NCBI GenBank assembly: GCA_035489015.1
Contig: DATHKR010000326.1
Location: 1-64,000 of the forward strand
DNA from: DATFRY01 sp035489015
GTDB taxonomy: Bacteria > Myxococcota_A > Polyangia > Haliangiales > Haliangiaceae
Length of the DNA: 64,000 nucleotides
Direction: 5' to 3'
This document shows positions 1-8,886 of the stretch, piece by piece (positions within the stretch are counted from its first letter, which is position 1; the number at the start of each line of letters is the position of its first letter). The notes under the pieces are model-generated. The model did no database searches and was not told where the DNA came from. It saw nothing but the letters and a program-made list of their open reading frames with translations. The position numbers and the translations under genes were made by a program.

Positions 1-240
1 CAGCACCAGCCCGAGGCTGGCGGTGGTCGAGCCGCGTCGCAGGTGCGAGGCCCCCTCGTGGCGTCGAAACCCGAGCGCGTCGATCGCCGCCTGGACCCGC
101 GCGGCGGTCGCGCCGGCGACCCGCGGCTCGCGGTTGACCACCCGCGACACGGTCTTGAGGCTCACCCGCGCGCGCGCGGCCACGTCGACCATGGTGGGCC
201 GTCCGCCGCGGGGACCGGCCGGGCGAGCTCGCCGGCTCAC
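1..240 (-). CDS. LacI-family transcriptional regulator, N-terminal part (runs off the window)
   Basis: Reading leftward from a GTG at 240 gives about 80 residues that match the LacI-family DNA-binding region: a basic arm, then MVDVAARARVSLKTVSRVVN, the helix-turn-helix and hinge-helix signature, then the start of the ligand-binding domain where the window ends. An internal ATG at 192 is possible, but the GGRPTM arm just before it is typical of the family and favours 240. LacI regulators bind operators as dimers and respond to sugars or related small molecules. The effector domain and target genes lie outside the window. Confidence 0.8.
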   Translation of the reverse strand, partial: MSRRARPAGPRGGRPTMVDVAARARVSLKTVSRVVNREPRVAGATAARVQAAIDALGFRRHEGASHLRRGSTTASLGLVL

Positions 241-417
241 CGATCCGGCGCGGCCCGGGTCCGGCCGCCGGTCAGCTCGGGCAGCGCGCGGTTGCGCATC
301 GTCGGTGCATGGTAGCCGGGGCTGCTCGCGGCCGACAGGCGGCCGCGAGAGATTCCGGCGCGGGCCGGGGTTGCGCGCCGATGCGAGCGCGCCGCCGACT
401 GCCCGCGCCGGAGCGGA

Positions 418-1554
418 TCAGGGCGTGATCACGCCGGCGGTGAGCGACGCGCCGGAGTAGGCCGCGAAGCCGCGCAGCGACACGAACCAGGTGCCGGGCG
501 CCGGCAGGTCGACCGTGCAGAACTCGAAGTTTCCGCCGAGGAACGGACGGCAGTTGAACTGCGAGGTGGTCGGCTGGCTGGTGCGGCGGACGTACAGGTC
601 GGCGTCGCCGCTGCCGCCGCGCACGACCGCGGTCAGCGTCAGCGCGCCGGCCGGGACGTTCACGGTGCGGTGGTTGAAGCTGTTGCGCGCGCCCGACAGG
701 TTGCTGAGCTGGATCTGCGGGGTGAAGGTGCCGCCCGAGCGCGCCGACAGCCACGGCTGGAACGAGGACACGCGCGCGTACATCCCGGGGAACTCGGCGT
801 CGGCGCAGCCGTAGCCCCAGCTCACCACGCCGCCCAGGCGCGCGACGCCGCCCACCTGCACGGTCAGCGGACCGCCGCTGTCGCCCTGGCACGAGTCCTT
901 GCCGCCGACCCCGAGCAGGGCAGCGCCGATCTGATCGGCGGTGATGTTCTCCTGGTCGTACGCGGCCTGAGCCTGGGTGTTGCTGATGAGCGGGATGTCG
1001 ACGGTCTGCAGGATGTCCGGGCTCGAGCCGCCCGACGACAGCGTGCCCCAGCCGGTGATGGTCGAGATCACACCCGGGTTGGTGGCGCCGGCGGAGGCGT
1101 CGGCCGGGCTGACCAGCGCGATCGAGCGCGCGTTGGCGCCGGACAGGTCGAGCGGCGAGGCGAGGTGGACCAGGGCCACGTCCTTGCCGACCGCCGGGTC
1201 GGAGAAGCCGGGGAAGGTCGCCACGCCGTCGATCGCGCGGATCTGGCCGGTCGACTGCTGGCTCTTGCGGGTGATGCCGGCGACCACGCGCATGTCGGCG
1301 TCGCCGCCGGTCACGCAGTGCTGCGCGGTCAGCACCCAGCTGGCATTGAGGATGGATCCGCCGCAGAACTGGAACCCGGAGTTGCTGGTGAGGGCGATCT
1401 GCCAGGGGTGCTGGGCGATGGTGGTGTTGGTGCCGCCGACGATCTCGTCGTCGCGCGAGCCGATCTCGTCCTCGTCCATGGCCATACAGGCCGAGCCCAG
1501 GCTGAGCGACAGACCCAGGCACAACACCAGTCGCGAGCGCTGCACGTGTCTCAT
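418..1554 (-). CDS. Secreted trypsin-like serine protease (S1) with C-terminal PPC domain
   Basis: A 378-residue protein. The ATG at 1554 is chosen because AAGGAG lies just upstream and a signal peptide follows directly (LGSAC near residues 19-23 could be an imperfect lipobox). The mature enzyme would start at IVGG (38-41). The triad is visible as H79 (TAQHC), D125 (DVALVHL) and S226 (GDSGGP). D220, six residues before the serine, predicts cleavage after Arg/Lys. Residues about 290-378 resemble a bacterial pre-peptidase C-terminal (PPC) beta domain, common on secreted proteases. The protein is probably exported and activated by propeptide removal. It is divergent from lolA and not in an obvious operon. 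Confidence 0.9.
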   Translation of the reverse strand: MRHVQRSRLVLCLGLSLSLGSACMAMDEDEIGSRDDEIVGGTNTTIAQHPWQIALTSNSGFQFCGGSILNASWVLTAQHCVTGGDADMRVVAGITRKSQQSTGQIRAIDGVATFPGFSDPAVGKDVALVHLASPLDLSGANARSIALVSPADASAGATNPGVISTITGWGTLSSGGSSPDILQTVDIPLISNTQAQAAYDQENITADQIGAALLGVGGKDSCQGDSGGPLTVQVGGVARLGGVVSWGYGCADAEFPGMYARVSSFQPWLSARSGGTFTPQIQLSNLSGARNSFNHRTVNVPAGALTLTAVVRGGSGDADLYVRRTSQPTTSQFNCRPFLGGNFEFCTVDLPAPGTWFVSLRGFAAYSGASLTAGVITP

Positions 1555-1961
1555 CGGATTGCTCCTTGCCGTTCGTTCGAGTGGGGCCTCGGCCGGCTGC
1601 TGCGAGGCGGCCAAACGATACATGCCGGGCGATCCGCCGTCCCCGCGCGGGGCCTGAATCCTGTCGCGAAGAACCGATTGACCTCTTCGCGGAGTGGTCA
1701 ATCAGAGTTCCAGTCCGACATCGCCCCATTTCTGGACGTGCGCGCTCGTGGTCAGAGGGAGGACTCGAAGTCTCGCCGGCGCCCGTGTAGGAGTCGGTGG
1801 AGCGGCGGGCGCGGAGACCGGGATGAACCGCGTCCGCAACCGCCCGCCTGGCCGACTGGAAGAAACGAAAGATCTCTGCTAGATCGACGTTGAATCGCGG
1901 AGCGCCGCGGTGCGTCTGTCAGAGACACGGGCCGCGTGTGCCTGCCCGCAAGGAGATCGTG
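1555..1961. other. Divergent intergenic region, protease / lolA
   Basis: About 400 bases between the divergent protease and lolA genes. They must hold both promoters. A good Shine-Dalgarno (gcaaggagatcgtg) precedes lolA at the right edge, and AAGGAG precedes the protease start at the left edge. The long reading frames crossing it are continuations of antisense frames and have no recognisable protein content. I see no strong hairpin or palindrome. Confidence 0.5.
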
Positions 1962-2732
1962 ATGCCAGCCAACCTCATCGCCATCGTGCTCGCGCTGTTC
2001 GGCGCCGGCGCTCCGGGTGGCGCCGCGCCCCCGCCGGCCCCGGCGCCGACCGCGAAGCCCGCCGCCGCCCCGACCGGCAAGCCCGCGCCCGCTCCCGCCG
2101 GGGCGCGCGACGCGGAGCGGATCGTCGACGCGGTCCAGAAGTTCTATCAGGACACCCCCCAGTTCAGCGCCAAGTTCCGCCAGACCGTGCTGAGCGGCAC
2201 CTTCGGCAAGACCACCCTCAGCGACGGGCAGGTCTATCTCAAGAAGCCGGGCAAGATGCGCTGGGACTACGTCTCCAAGCGCAACAAGAGCATCACGCGC
2301 AGCCAGATGTCCGACGGCAACACCATCTGGGTGGTCCTGGTGCAGAACAAGCAGTACTTCGAGCAGAGCCTGACGAACAGCGCGCTGCCGGTCGCGGTCA
2401 CCTTCCTGACCGGCAAGGGCAACCTCAAGCTGGACTTCAACGTCGCGCTCGACAGCACCGGCAAGTTCGGCAGCAAGACCGATCGCGTCCTCCACCTGAC
2501 GCCGAAGAAGCCCTCGGCGCAGTTCAAGGACCTCTATCTGATCGTCGACCCGGAGAACTACCGGGTGAAGCAGTCGGTGGTCATCAACTCCGGCGGCGAC
2601 GTGAACAAGTTCGAGTTCTTCGAGCCCGACACGGCGAAGAGGGTCGCCGACACCTGGTTCGTGTTCAACCCGAAGGCGCCGGCCGCGAAGGGCTTCCGCC
2701 GGATCGAGCCGCCCAAGGAAGGCGCGCAGTAG
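1962..2732 (+). CDS. lolA: Outer-membrane lipoprotein carrier protein LolA
   Basis: A 256-residue periplasmic chaperone that carries lipoproteins from the LolCDE ABC transporter to the outer membrane. The ATG at 1962 follows AAGGAG and opens a hydrophobic signal peptide. A Pro/Ala-rich linker runs to about residue 48. The LolA fold follows: FSAKFRQTVLSGTFGKT, then a KKPGKMRWDY block typical of LolA, then alternating beta strands ending FRRIEPP. The long linker is unusual for LolA but matches the style of neighbouring envelope proteins. The gene is 66 bases upstream of gpmI and may be co-transcribed. The many lipoproteins in this window would be its clients. Confidence 0.9.
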   Translation: MPANLIAIVLALFGAGAPGGAAPPPAPAPTAKPAAAPTGKPAPAPAGARDAERIVDAVQKFYQDTPQFSAKFRQTVLSGTFGKTTLSDGQVYLKKPGKMRWDYVSKRNKSITRSQMSDGNTIWVVLVQNKQYFEQSLTNSALPVAVTFLTGKGNLKLDFNVALDSTGKFGSKTDRVLHLTPKKPSAQFKDLYLIVDPENYRVKQSVVINSGGDVNKFEFFEPDTAKRVADTWFVFNPKAPAAKGFRRIEPPKEGAQ

Positions 2733-2798
2733 GGCGGGCGGGCCCGGCTCGCGGGGCGGAATGACCGGCCCCCGCTGCGTGTTAGGCTCGGGAGATCC

Positions 2799-4457
<1,659 letters not shown>

Positions 4458-4464
4458 GGGAGCC

Positions 4465-5046
4465 ATGAAGGGAAGCGCCATCATCGCCGCGACCGCCGCC
4501 GTTCTGGCCGGCCTGCTGGTGTTCGTGTTCGTCCAGTTCCAGCACGGCGGCGAGGGGAGCGGGGTCAAGGTGGGGCTGGGCCGGGCCGAGGCGGCGTGCA
4601 ACGAGGACACGCCGCGCTGTCTGCCCAAGATCACCTTCACCGACCGGGCGGGCACGCCGTGGCCGCCGGAGACGCTGGCCAACAAGGTGGTGGTGGTGAA
4701 CGTCTGGGCGACCTGGTGCCGCCCGTGCGCGATGGAGATCCCCGATCTGGTCGACGTGTACAAGCGCTACAAGGACCGCGGCGTGGTCCTGCTCGGCCTC
4801 ATGACCGATGACGTCAGCGACGAGGAGCTGGCCGCGTTCCGCAGCCAGTACGGCATCAACTATCCGATCGTCCAGATGGACGAGAGCCTGTCGCGCGCGT
4901 TCGACTACCCGCAGGCGCTGCCGACCACGTTCATCTACGACCGCCGCGGCCACATGACGTACGGGCGGCCCGGGATGATCAGCGCCGAGATGCTCGAGTC
5001 GACGCTCGATGAGCTGCTGGCCGGGTCGGCCGCCGGCTCGCGCTGA
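4465..5046 (+). CDS. TlpA-like membrane-anchored thiol-disulfide oxidoreductase
   Basis: A 193-residue protein with an N-terminal membrane anchor (residues about 5-24) and a periplasmic thioredoxin fold. The redox motif is WCRPC (C85, C88). The context VVNVWATWCRPCAMEIP is characteristic of TlpA/ResA proteins, which reduce disulfides in cytochrome c maturation or in other exported proteins. ALPTTFIYDRRG supplies the cis-proline region. The ATG at 4465 has GAGGGAG upstream and sits 7 bases after gpmI. The substrate cannot be read from sequence, and no cytochrome maturation genes are nearby. Confidence 0.9.
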   Translation: MKGSAIIAATAAVLAGLLVFVFVQFQHGGEGSGVKVGLGRAEAACNEDTPRCLPKITFTDRAGTPWPPETLANKVVVVNVWATWCRPCAMEIPDLVDVYKRYKDRGVVLLGLMTDDVSDEELAAFRSQYGINYPIVQMDESLSRAFDYPQALPTTFIYDRRGHMTYGRPGMISAEMLESTLDELLAGSAAGSR

Positions 5047-5055
5047 CCGGCCCGG

Positions 5056-6084
5056 TCAGAGCAGCGCGCCGATCTCCTCCGCCGCCGGGAACAGGCCGAA
5101 CAGGCCGCCGGTGTGGAGGAAGACCACGCGCTCGCCGAAGCGGTCGCGGTCGCGGGCCAGCTCCGTGACCAGCGCGTAGAAGGCCTTGCCGGTGTAGACC
5201 GGGTCGAGGACCAGGCCCTCGGCGCGGCCGAGCGCGAGCAGCTCGGCCAGCTCCTCCGGGCGCGAGCGGGCGTAGCCGAGCCCGACGTAGCCGTCCACGA
5301 TGTCGATGTCCTGGTCGCGGATGGCCAGGCCGGCGGCGGGCGCGGCCGCGGCGAAGTCGCGGCAGATGCGGCCGATCGCGCGCACGAAGTAGTCGCGGTC
5401 GTCGCACACGTTGACCCCGGCCACCCGGATGCCGCGCTCGCCCCAGCCGCACAGGGCCGCGCCGGCGACGAGGCCGGCGCCGGTCCCGCCCGAGCCGCAG
5501 GCATAGAGGAGGGTGGTCGAGCGCGCCGGCAGCGCGGACAGCTCCGGGTCGAGCTCCTCGACGACGGCGCGCACGTAGCCCCACGAGCCGAGCGCGCTGG
5601 AGCCGCCCTCGGGGACCACGTACGGGCGGCGGCCGGCGCGGGTCAGCTCGGCGGCGATCTCCGCCATGAGCTCGTCGCGCCGGGCCCAGTCCGCCATCGA
5701 GATCCACCGGATGTCGGCGCCGGCCACGCGGTCGAGGAGGATGTTGCCGGTCGGCGGGGGAGGGCGGGCCGGGTCGGCGGTGCGCAGGACCAGGAGCGGG
5801 CGCATGCCGAGGCGCGCGCTGGCCAGCGCGGTGGCGCGGGCGTGGTTCGACTGCTGGCCGCCGCAGGTGATGACGGTGTCGGCGCGGCGGGCCCGGGCCT
5901 CGGCGAGCAAGAACTCGAGCTTGCGAATCTTGTTGCCGGACAGCTCGGCGCCGGTCAGGTCGTCGCGCTTGACCAGCACCTCGACGCCGAGGCGCTGGCT
6001 GGTCCGCTCCAGCCGCTCGAGCGGGGTGGGCAGGCGGGCGATAGGGATGCGGTCGGGATAGGCGAGGGGGACGGGGAGGGGCAT
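5056..6084 (-). CDS. PLP-dependent D-cysteine desulfhydrase / ACC deaminase family enzyme
   Basis: A 342-residue fold-type II pyridoxal-phosphate enzyme. The SGNKIRKLE block carries the PLP-binding lysine (K52), and CGGQQSNHARATA is the substrate/PLP phosphate-side signature shared by D-cysteine desulfhydrases and 1-aminocyclopropane-1-carboxylate deaminases. A glycine-rich phosphate-binding loop lies in ACGSGGTGAGL. Sequence alone does not separate the two activities; desulfhydrase is the more common one in bacteria without plant association. It converges on the thioredoxin gene with only 9 bases between stops. Confidence 0.88.
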   Translation of the reverse strand: MPLPVPLAYPDRIPIARLPTPLERLERTSQRLGVEVLVKRDDLTGAELSGNKIRKLEFLLAEARARRADTVITCGGQQSNHARATALASARLGMRPLLVLRTADPARPPPPTGNILLDRVAGADIRWISMADWARRDELMAEIAAELTRAGRRPYVVPEGGSSALGSWGYVRAVVEELDPELSALPARSTTLLYACGSGGTGAGLVAGAALCGWGERGIRVAGVNVCDDRDYFVRAIGRICRDFAAAAPAAGLAIRDQDIDIVDGYVGLGYARSRPEELAELLALGRAEGLVLDPVYTGKAFYALVTELARDRDRFGERVVFLHTGGLFGLFPAAEEIGALL

Positions 6085-6347
6085 GGGGGCCGGGCGAGTA
6101 TGCGTCCGGTCGTTGCCGGGTGGTCGTGCCCGCGCGCGATCGGCGGCTGGCGCGGCGCGGCATGGGAGCCGTCTGTCCCCCGCCGCGGGGCGGCCGGCGC
6201 GCCGCGAGGCAAGCGCCGCGGGCGTCGAATTTTCGACCTCTCCGGGAGTGCTGAAATCGACTCAATCGCACGACATCATTCAGTGAATACAACATCCTAC
6301 CCCACCGAACTTGACGCTCTCGGAGCGTTCGGGAAGACTCCGTTCCC
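6085..6347. other. Intergenic region with an AT-richer stretch and an 11-bp palindrome
   Basis: About 260 bases between the PLP enzyme start and a small reading frame at 6348. Bases about 6225-6310 are markedly less GC-rich than the surroundings, as expected of a promoter. ATTCAGTGAAT at 6278-6288 is a perfect odd-centred palindrome and a candidate operator. I found no riboswitch pattern. In particular there is no cobalamin (B12-box) motif, although cobT lies downstream on the other strand. Confidence 0.4.
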
Positions 6348-6452
6348 GTGAGTATCAGACGACTCGCAAGCCTCGGTGGCGACATGGGTCTGGCGCCGAT
6401 CGTCGTGGCGCTCCTGGCCTTCAGCCTGGCGCTCATCTCGTACTTCAACTGA
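6348..6452 (+). CDS. Putative small single-span membrane protein (34 residues)
   Basis: A GTG at 6348 opens a short frame, MSIRRLASLGGDMGLAPIVV..., with a basic N-terminus, a hydrophobic span (about residues 14-31) and a stop at 6450-6452. Arg residues only on the N-terminal side fit a small inner-membrane protein. It lies after the AT-richer promoter-like stretch and converges on cobT. No family is recognised. Support is its composition and position only, so it may be spurious. Confidence 0.35.
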   Translation: MSIRRLASLGGDMGLAPIVVALLAFSLALISYFN

Positions 6453-6514
6453 GGGAGCGCCGGCCCCGCTCGTGACCGGGGGCACGCGGAACGGCAAGCT
6501 CTCGGGTGAGGCGG

Positions 6515-7651
6515 TCAGCGGCCGGTGACCGGGCCGACCTCGACCAGGACGCGCGCCGCGGCATCGAGCAGCGGCAGGGCGAGGAGGGCGCCCGTGCCCT
6601 CGCCGTGGGCGAGCCCCAGATCGAACAGCGGCTCCAGCTCCAGGGCGCGCAGCGCGCGGCGGTACCCGGGCCGGGCGCCGCCGTGCGATGCGATGAGGTA
6701 GCCGGCGGCGGCCGGCGCGAGGCGGACCGCGACCAGCGCGGAGGCCCAGGTGCCGCCGTCGTCGAGCACGACCGGGACGTTGACCGAGGCCGCGGCGAGG
6801 ATGACGCCGACCTGGACGGCGACCTCGAGGCCGCCGAACGCGGCCAGGGCGCGCATCGCGGCGGCGCCGTCGGCGGAGAGGGCCGGCGACCCGCCCGGTG
6901 ATGGGTCGGGCGACGCGCCGGGCGACGCGCCGGGCGACGCGGATGTCGAGGCGACCGCAGCCGGGTTGGCGGCCAGCGCGTCGGCGATGACCTGGATATC
7001 GGCCGGGTCCGAGGCGATCTCGGCCGGGCTCGCGCCGGTCAGCGCCGCGATCAGCGCGCCGGCGGCCACCTCGCCGCCGGGGCCGACCTGGCCGAGCGCC
7101 AGCACGTCCAGGCCCGCGTCGGCCAGGGCCATCGCGAGGGCGATGCCGGTCTCGACCGCGTGGCGGGCGGTCTCCTCGCTCATGGCCGGCCCCATGGTGA
7201 TCGAGTCGGTGCCGTCGGCCAGGCGGAAGCCCATCACCCCGCGCCCGAGGTCGAGGCCCTCGCCGCCGCGAACCCCGGCGTCGACCAGCACCAGGTGGGC
7301 ATCGGCGGTGCGCGCCGCGGCCGAGACCGCGGCCTCGCCGGCGGCGATGAGGCGGAGCGCGGAGGCGGCCGGCCCGTCCACTCCGAGATCGATCCCGGGC
7401 CACGCCACCCCGTGATCGGCGGCGCACACCAGCGCGGTGCGGCGGGCGAGAGTGGGGCGCGGCGTGTGGCGCGCGCCGGCCAGCCGCGCGGCCACCGCGC
7501 TCAGCTTGCCCAGGTTCTCGCCGGTGGGCAGCCGGCGCTCGAGCCGGTCGCGCGCGGCCGCGGCCATGGCCTGGCTGGCCGGGAGGATCGACGACAGGAC
7601 GTGGTCGAGGAGCAAGACCACAGTCGTACCCTGTTTCGCCCCGCGTGCCAT
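6515..7651 (-). CDS. cobT: Divergent nicotinate-nucleotide--dimethylbenzimidazole phosphoribosyltransferase (CobT)
   Basis: A CobT-family protein that would make alpha-ribazole phosphate for the lower ligand of cobalamin. From ATG 7651 it is 378 residues; a GTG at 7621 would give 368 and leave more room for the divergent promoter. Family blocks are visible: AADHGV (78-83), GTDSITMGPAMSEE (147-160) and HGEGTGA (349-355), where E351 matches the catalytic glutamate. The usual GIGNTT phosphate loop is replaced by QVGPGGEVAAG (188-198), and the usual DGF region reads DDGGTW. Residues 236-258 are a low-complexity Ser/Pro/Gly insert encoded by a 12-bp repeat. Whether it still acts on nicotinate mononucleotide is uncertain. 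Confidence 0.75.
   Translation of the reverse strand: MARGAKQGTTVVLLLDHVLSSILPASQAMAAAARDRLERRLPTGENLGKLSAVAARLAGARHTPRPTLARRTALVCAADHGVAWPGIDLGVDGPAASALRLIAAGEAAVSAAARTADAHLVLVDAGVRGGEGLDLGRGVMGFRLADGTDSITMGPAMSEETARHAVETGIALAMALADAGLDVLALGQVGPGGEVAAGALIAALTGASPAEIASDPADIQVIADALAANPAAVASTSASPGASPGASPDPSPGGSPALSADGAAAMRALAAFGGLEVAVQVGVILAAASVNVPVVLDDGGTWASALVAVRLAPAAAGYLIASHGGARPGYRRALRALELEPLFDLGLAHGEGTGALLALPLLDAAARVLVEVGPVTGR
6908..6941. repeat. 12-bp tandem repeat inside cobT (about 2.8 copies)
   Basis: The unit gggcgacgcgcc repeats in tandem and encodes Gly-Ala-Ser-Pro on the minus strand. It lies in a low-complexity linker of the CobT-like protein and keeps the frame. This is probably slippage-derived and variable between strains. 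Confidence 0.8.
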
Positions 7652-7684
7652 ATACAGGACTCGAACCGAAGCGAGGAAACGATC

Positions 7685-8164
7685 ATGACGAAGCACATCC
7701 CCGACGGCTTTCACACGGTCACCCCCCACCTCACCATCCGCGAGTGCGAGAAGGCGCTCGCGTTCTACGAGAAGGCGTTCGGCGCCGAGGTCGTCGAGCG
7801 GTCGCCCGGCCCCGGCGGCAAGCTCATGCACGCGACGATCAAGATCGGCGACTCGATGATCATGATGGCCGACGAGTTCCCCGAGATGGGCCCGGGGCCG
7901 TCGCAGTCGCCGTCCGCGCTGGGCGGGACCACGGCCGTGCTCAACATCTACTGCCCCGACGTGGACGCCTGGTACGCGCGGGCGCTGGCGGCGGGGGCGG
8001 AGTCGATCATGGCGCCGGCCGACATGTTCTGGGGCGACCGCTACGCCATGGCGCGCGATCCGTTCGGCCACTCGTGGGCGATGGCGATGCGGGTCGAGGA
8101 TCTGACCCTGGCCGAGCGAAACGAGCGCGCGAAGAAGGCGATGGGCGGGCCCGCACCGACGTAG
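7685..8164 (+). CDS. VOC-superfamily protein, PhnB/glyoxalase-like
   Basis: A 159-residue vicinal-oxygen-chelate protein. Paired beta-alpha-beta-beta-beta modules are visible: PHLTIRECEKALAFYEKAFG in the first, and VLNIYCPDVDAWYARALAAG followed by DRYAMARDPFGHSWAMA in the second. PhnB-like proteins of this layout are usually small metal-dependent or binding proteins of unknown substrate. The ATG at 7685 follows GAGGAAACGATC. The gene is divergent from cobT with 33 bases between the two start codons if cobT starts at 7651. Confidence 0.85.
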   Translation: MTKHIPDGFHTVTPHLTIRECEKALAFYEKAFGAEVVERSPGPGGKLMHATIKIGDSMIMMADEFPEMGPGPSQSPSALGGTTAVLNIYCPDVDAWYARALAAGAESIMAPADMFWGDRYAMARDPFGHSWAMAMRVEDLTLAERNERAKKAMGGPAPT

Positions 8165-8247
8165 CCGCGCGGCGAGGCGACCGGCCCGGGGAGCCCGGTG
8201 CACTGGTCTAGCTTGCGCCGGGTGGCGACCAGGGCGAAGCTCGTGCC

Positions 8248-8868
8248 GTGCCCGACCGGCGCCAGGCGCTCGCGATGCTCGCCGGAGCGCTGGGCCTCAC
8301 CGCGGCCGGGCTCGGCACCTGTCGCGGCCTCGAGGGCTGCGACCGGCGCACCGGCCCCGAGTTCGAGAACGAGACCGCCTCGTGGCTGCGGGCGATCCGG
8401 GCGCGAGCCGGCAGCGGCATGTGGCTGGTGGTCCGCGGCTATCACGTCGGCGACGACATCATCGCGATCGCCAGCAACTCGCCGCTGTCCCACGCCTGCG
8501 TGCTCGATCTGGAGCGCGAGCAGGTGATCGAGGCGCTGGGCGTCGGCGTGGTGGCGACGCCGCTGGCCGAGTTCCTGCGCCACAGCCACCGCCTGCTCAT
8601 CATCCGCCCGGACGGCTGGACCCGCGCGAAGGGGGCCGAGGCGCTCGAGAAGGCTCGCTCGGTCATCGGCAAGGGCTACGACTTCCTCGGGATCATCGGC
8701 GCGCCGTCGGACAGCCGGTTCTACTGCTCGGAGCTGGCGCTGTGGTCGATGGGCTTCGAGGTCGACCTCATGGGGCCTCACCACGTCTTTCACCCGAAGA
8801 ACCTGGGCGAGCGAGGTGAGGTCCTGTTCGACTCGCGCGCCCGGGACGGCGAGCCGGACTTCGCCTGA
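8248..8868 (+). CDS. YiiX-like permuted NlpC/P60 cysteine hydrolase
   Basis: A 206-residue protein from a GTG start, with DRRQAL then a hydrophobic stretch suggesting a Tat- or Sec-exported or anchored protein. A catalytic-site histidine lies in LSHACVLDL and the cysteine in FYCSELALW. The order His then Cys is the permuted arrangement of the YiiX/LRAT-like branch of NlpC/P60 proteins. GKGYDFLGIIG before the cysteine is typical of that branch. Substrates in this group range from peptidoglycan peptides to lipids, and none can be assigned here. The start is uncertain because no strong ribosome-binding site is seen. Confidence 0.75.
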   Translation: MPDRRQALAMLAGALGLTAAGLGTCRGLEGCDRRTGPEFENETASWLRAIRARAGSGMWLVVRGYHVGDDIIAIASNSPLSHACVLDLEREQVIEALGVGVVATPLAEFLRHSHRLLIIRPDGWTRAKGAEALEKARSVIGKGYDFLGIIGAPSDSRFYCSELALWSMGFEVDLMGPHHVFHPKNLGERGEVLFDSRARDGEPDFA

Positions 8869-8886
8869 TCGGCTCTACGCGCGCGG

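Noticed and set aside
6908..6941. CRISPR-like repeat array
   Set aside because: The copies abut without spacers and lie in frame within a coding gene.
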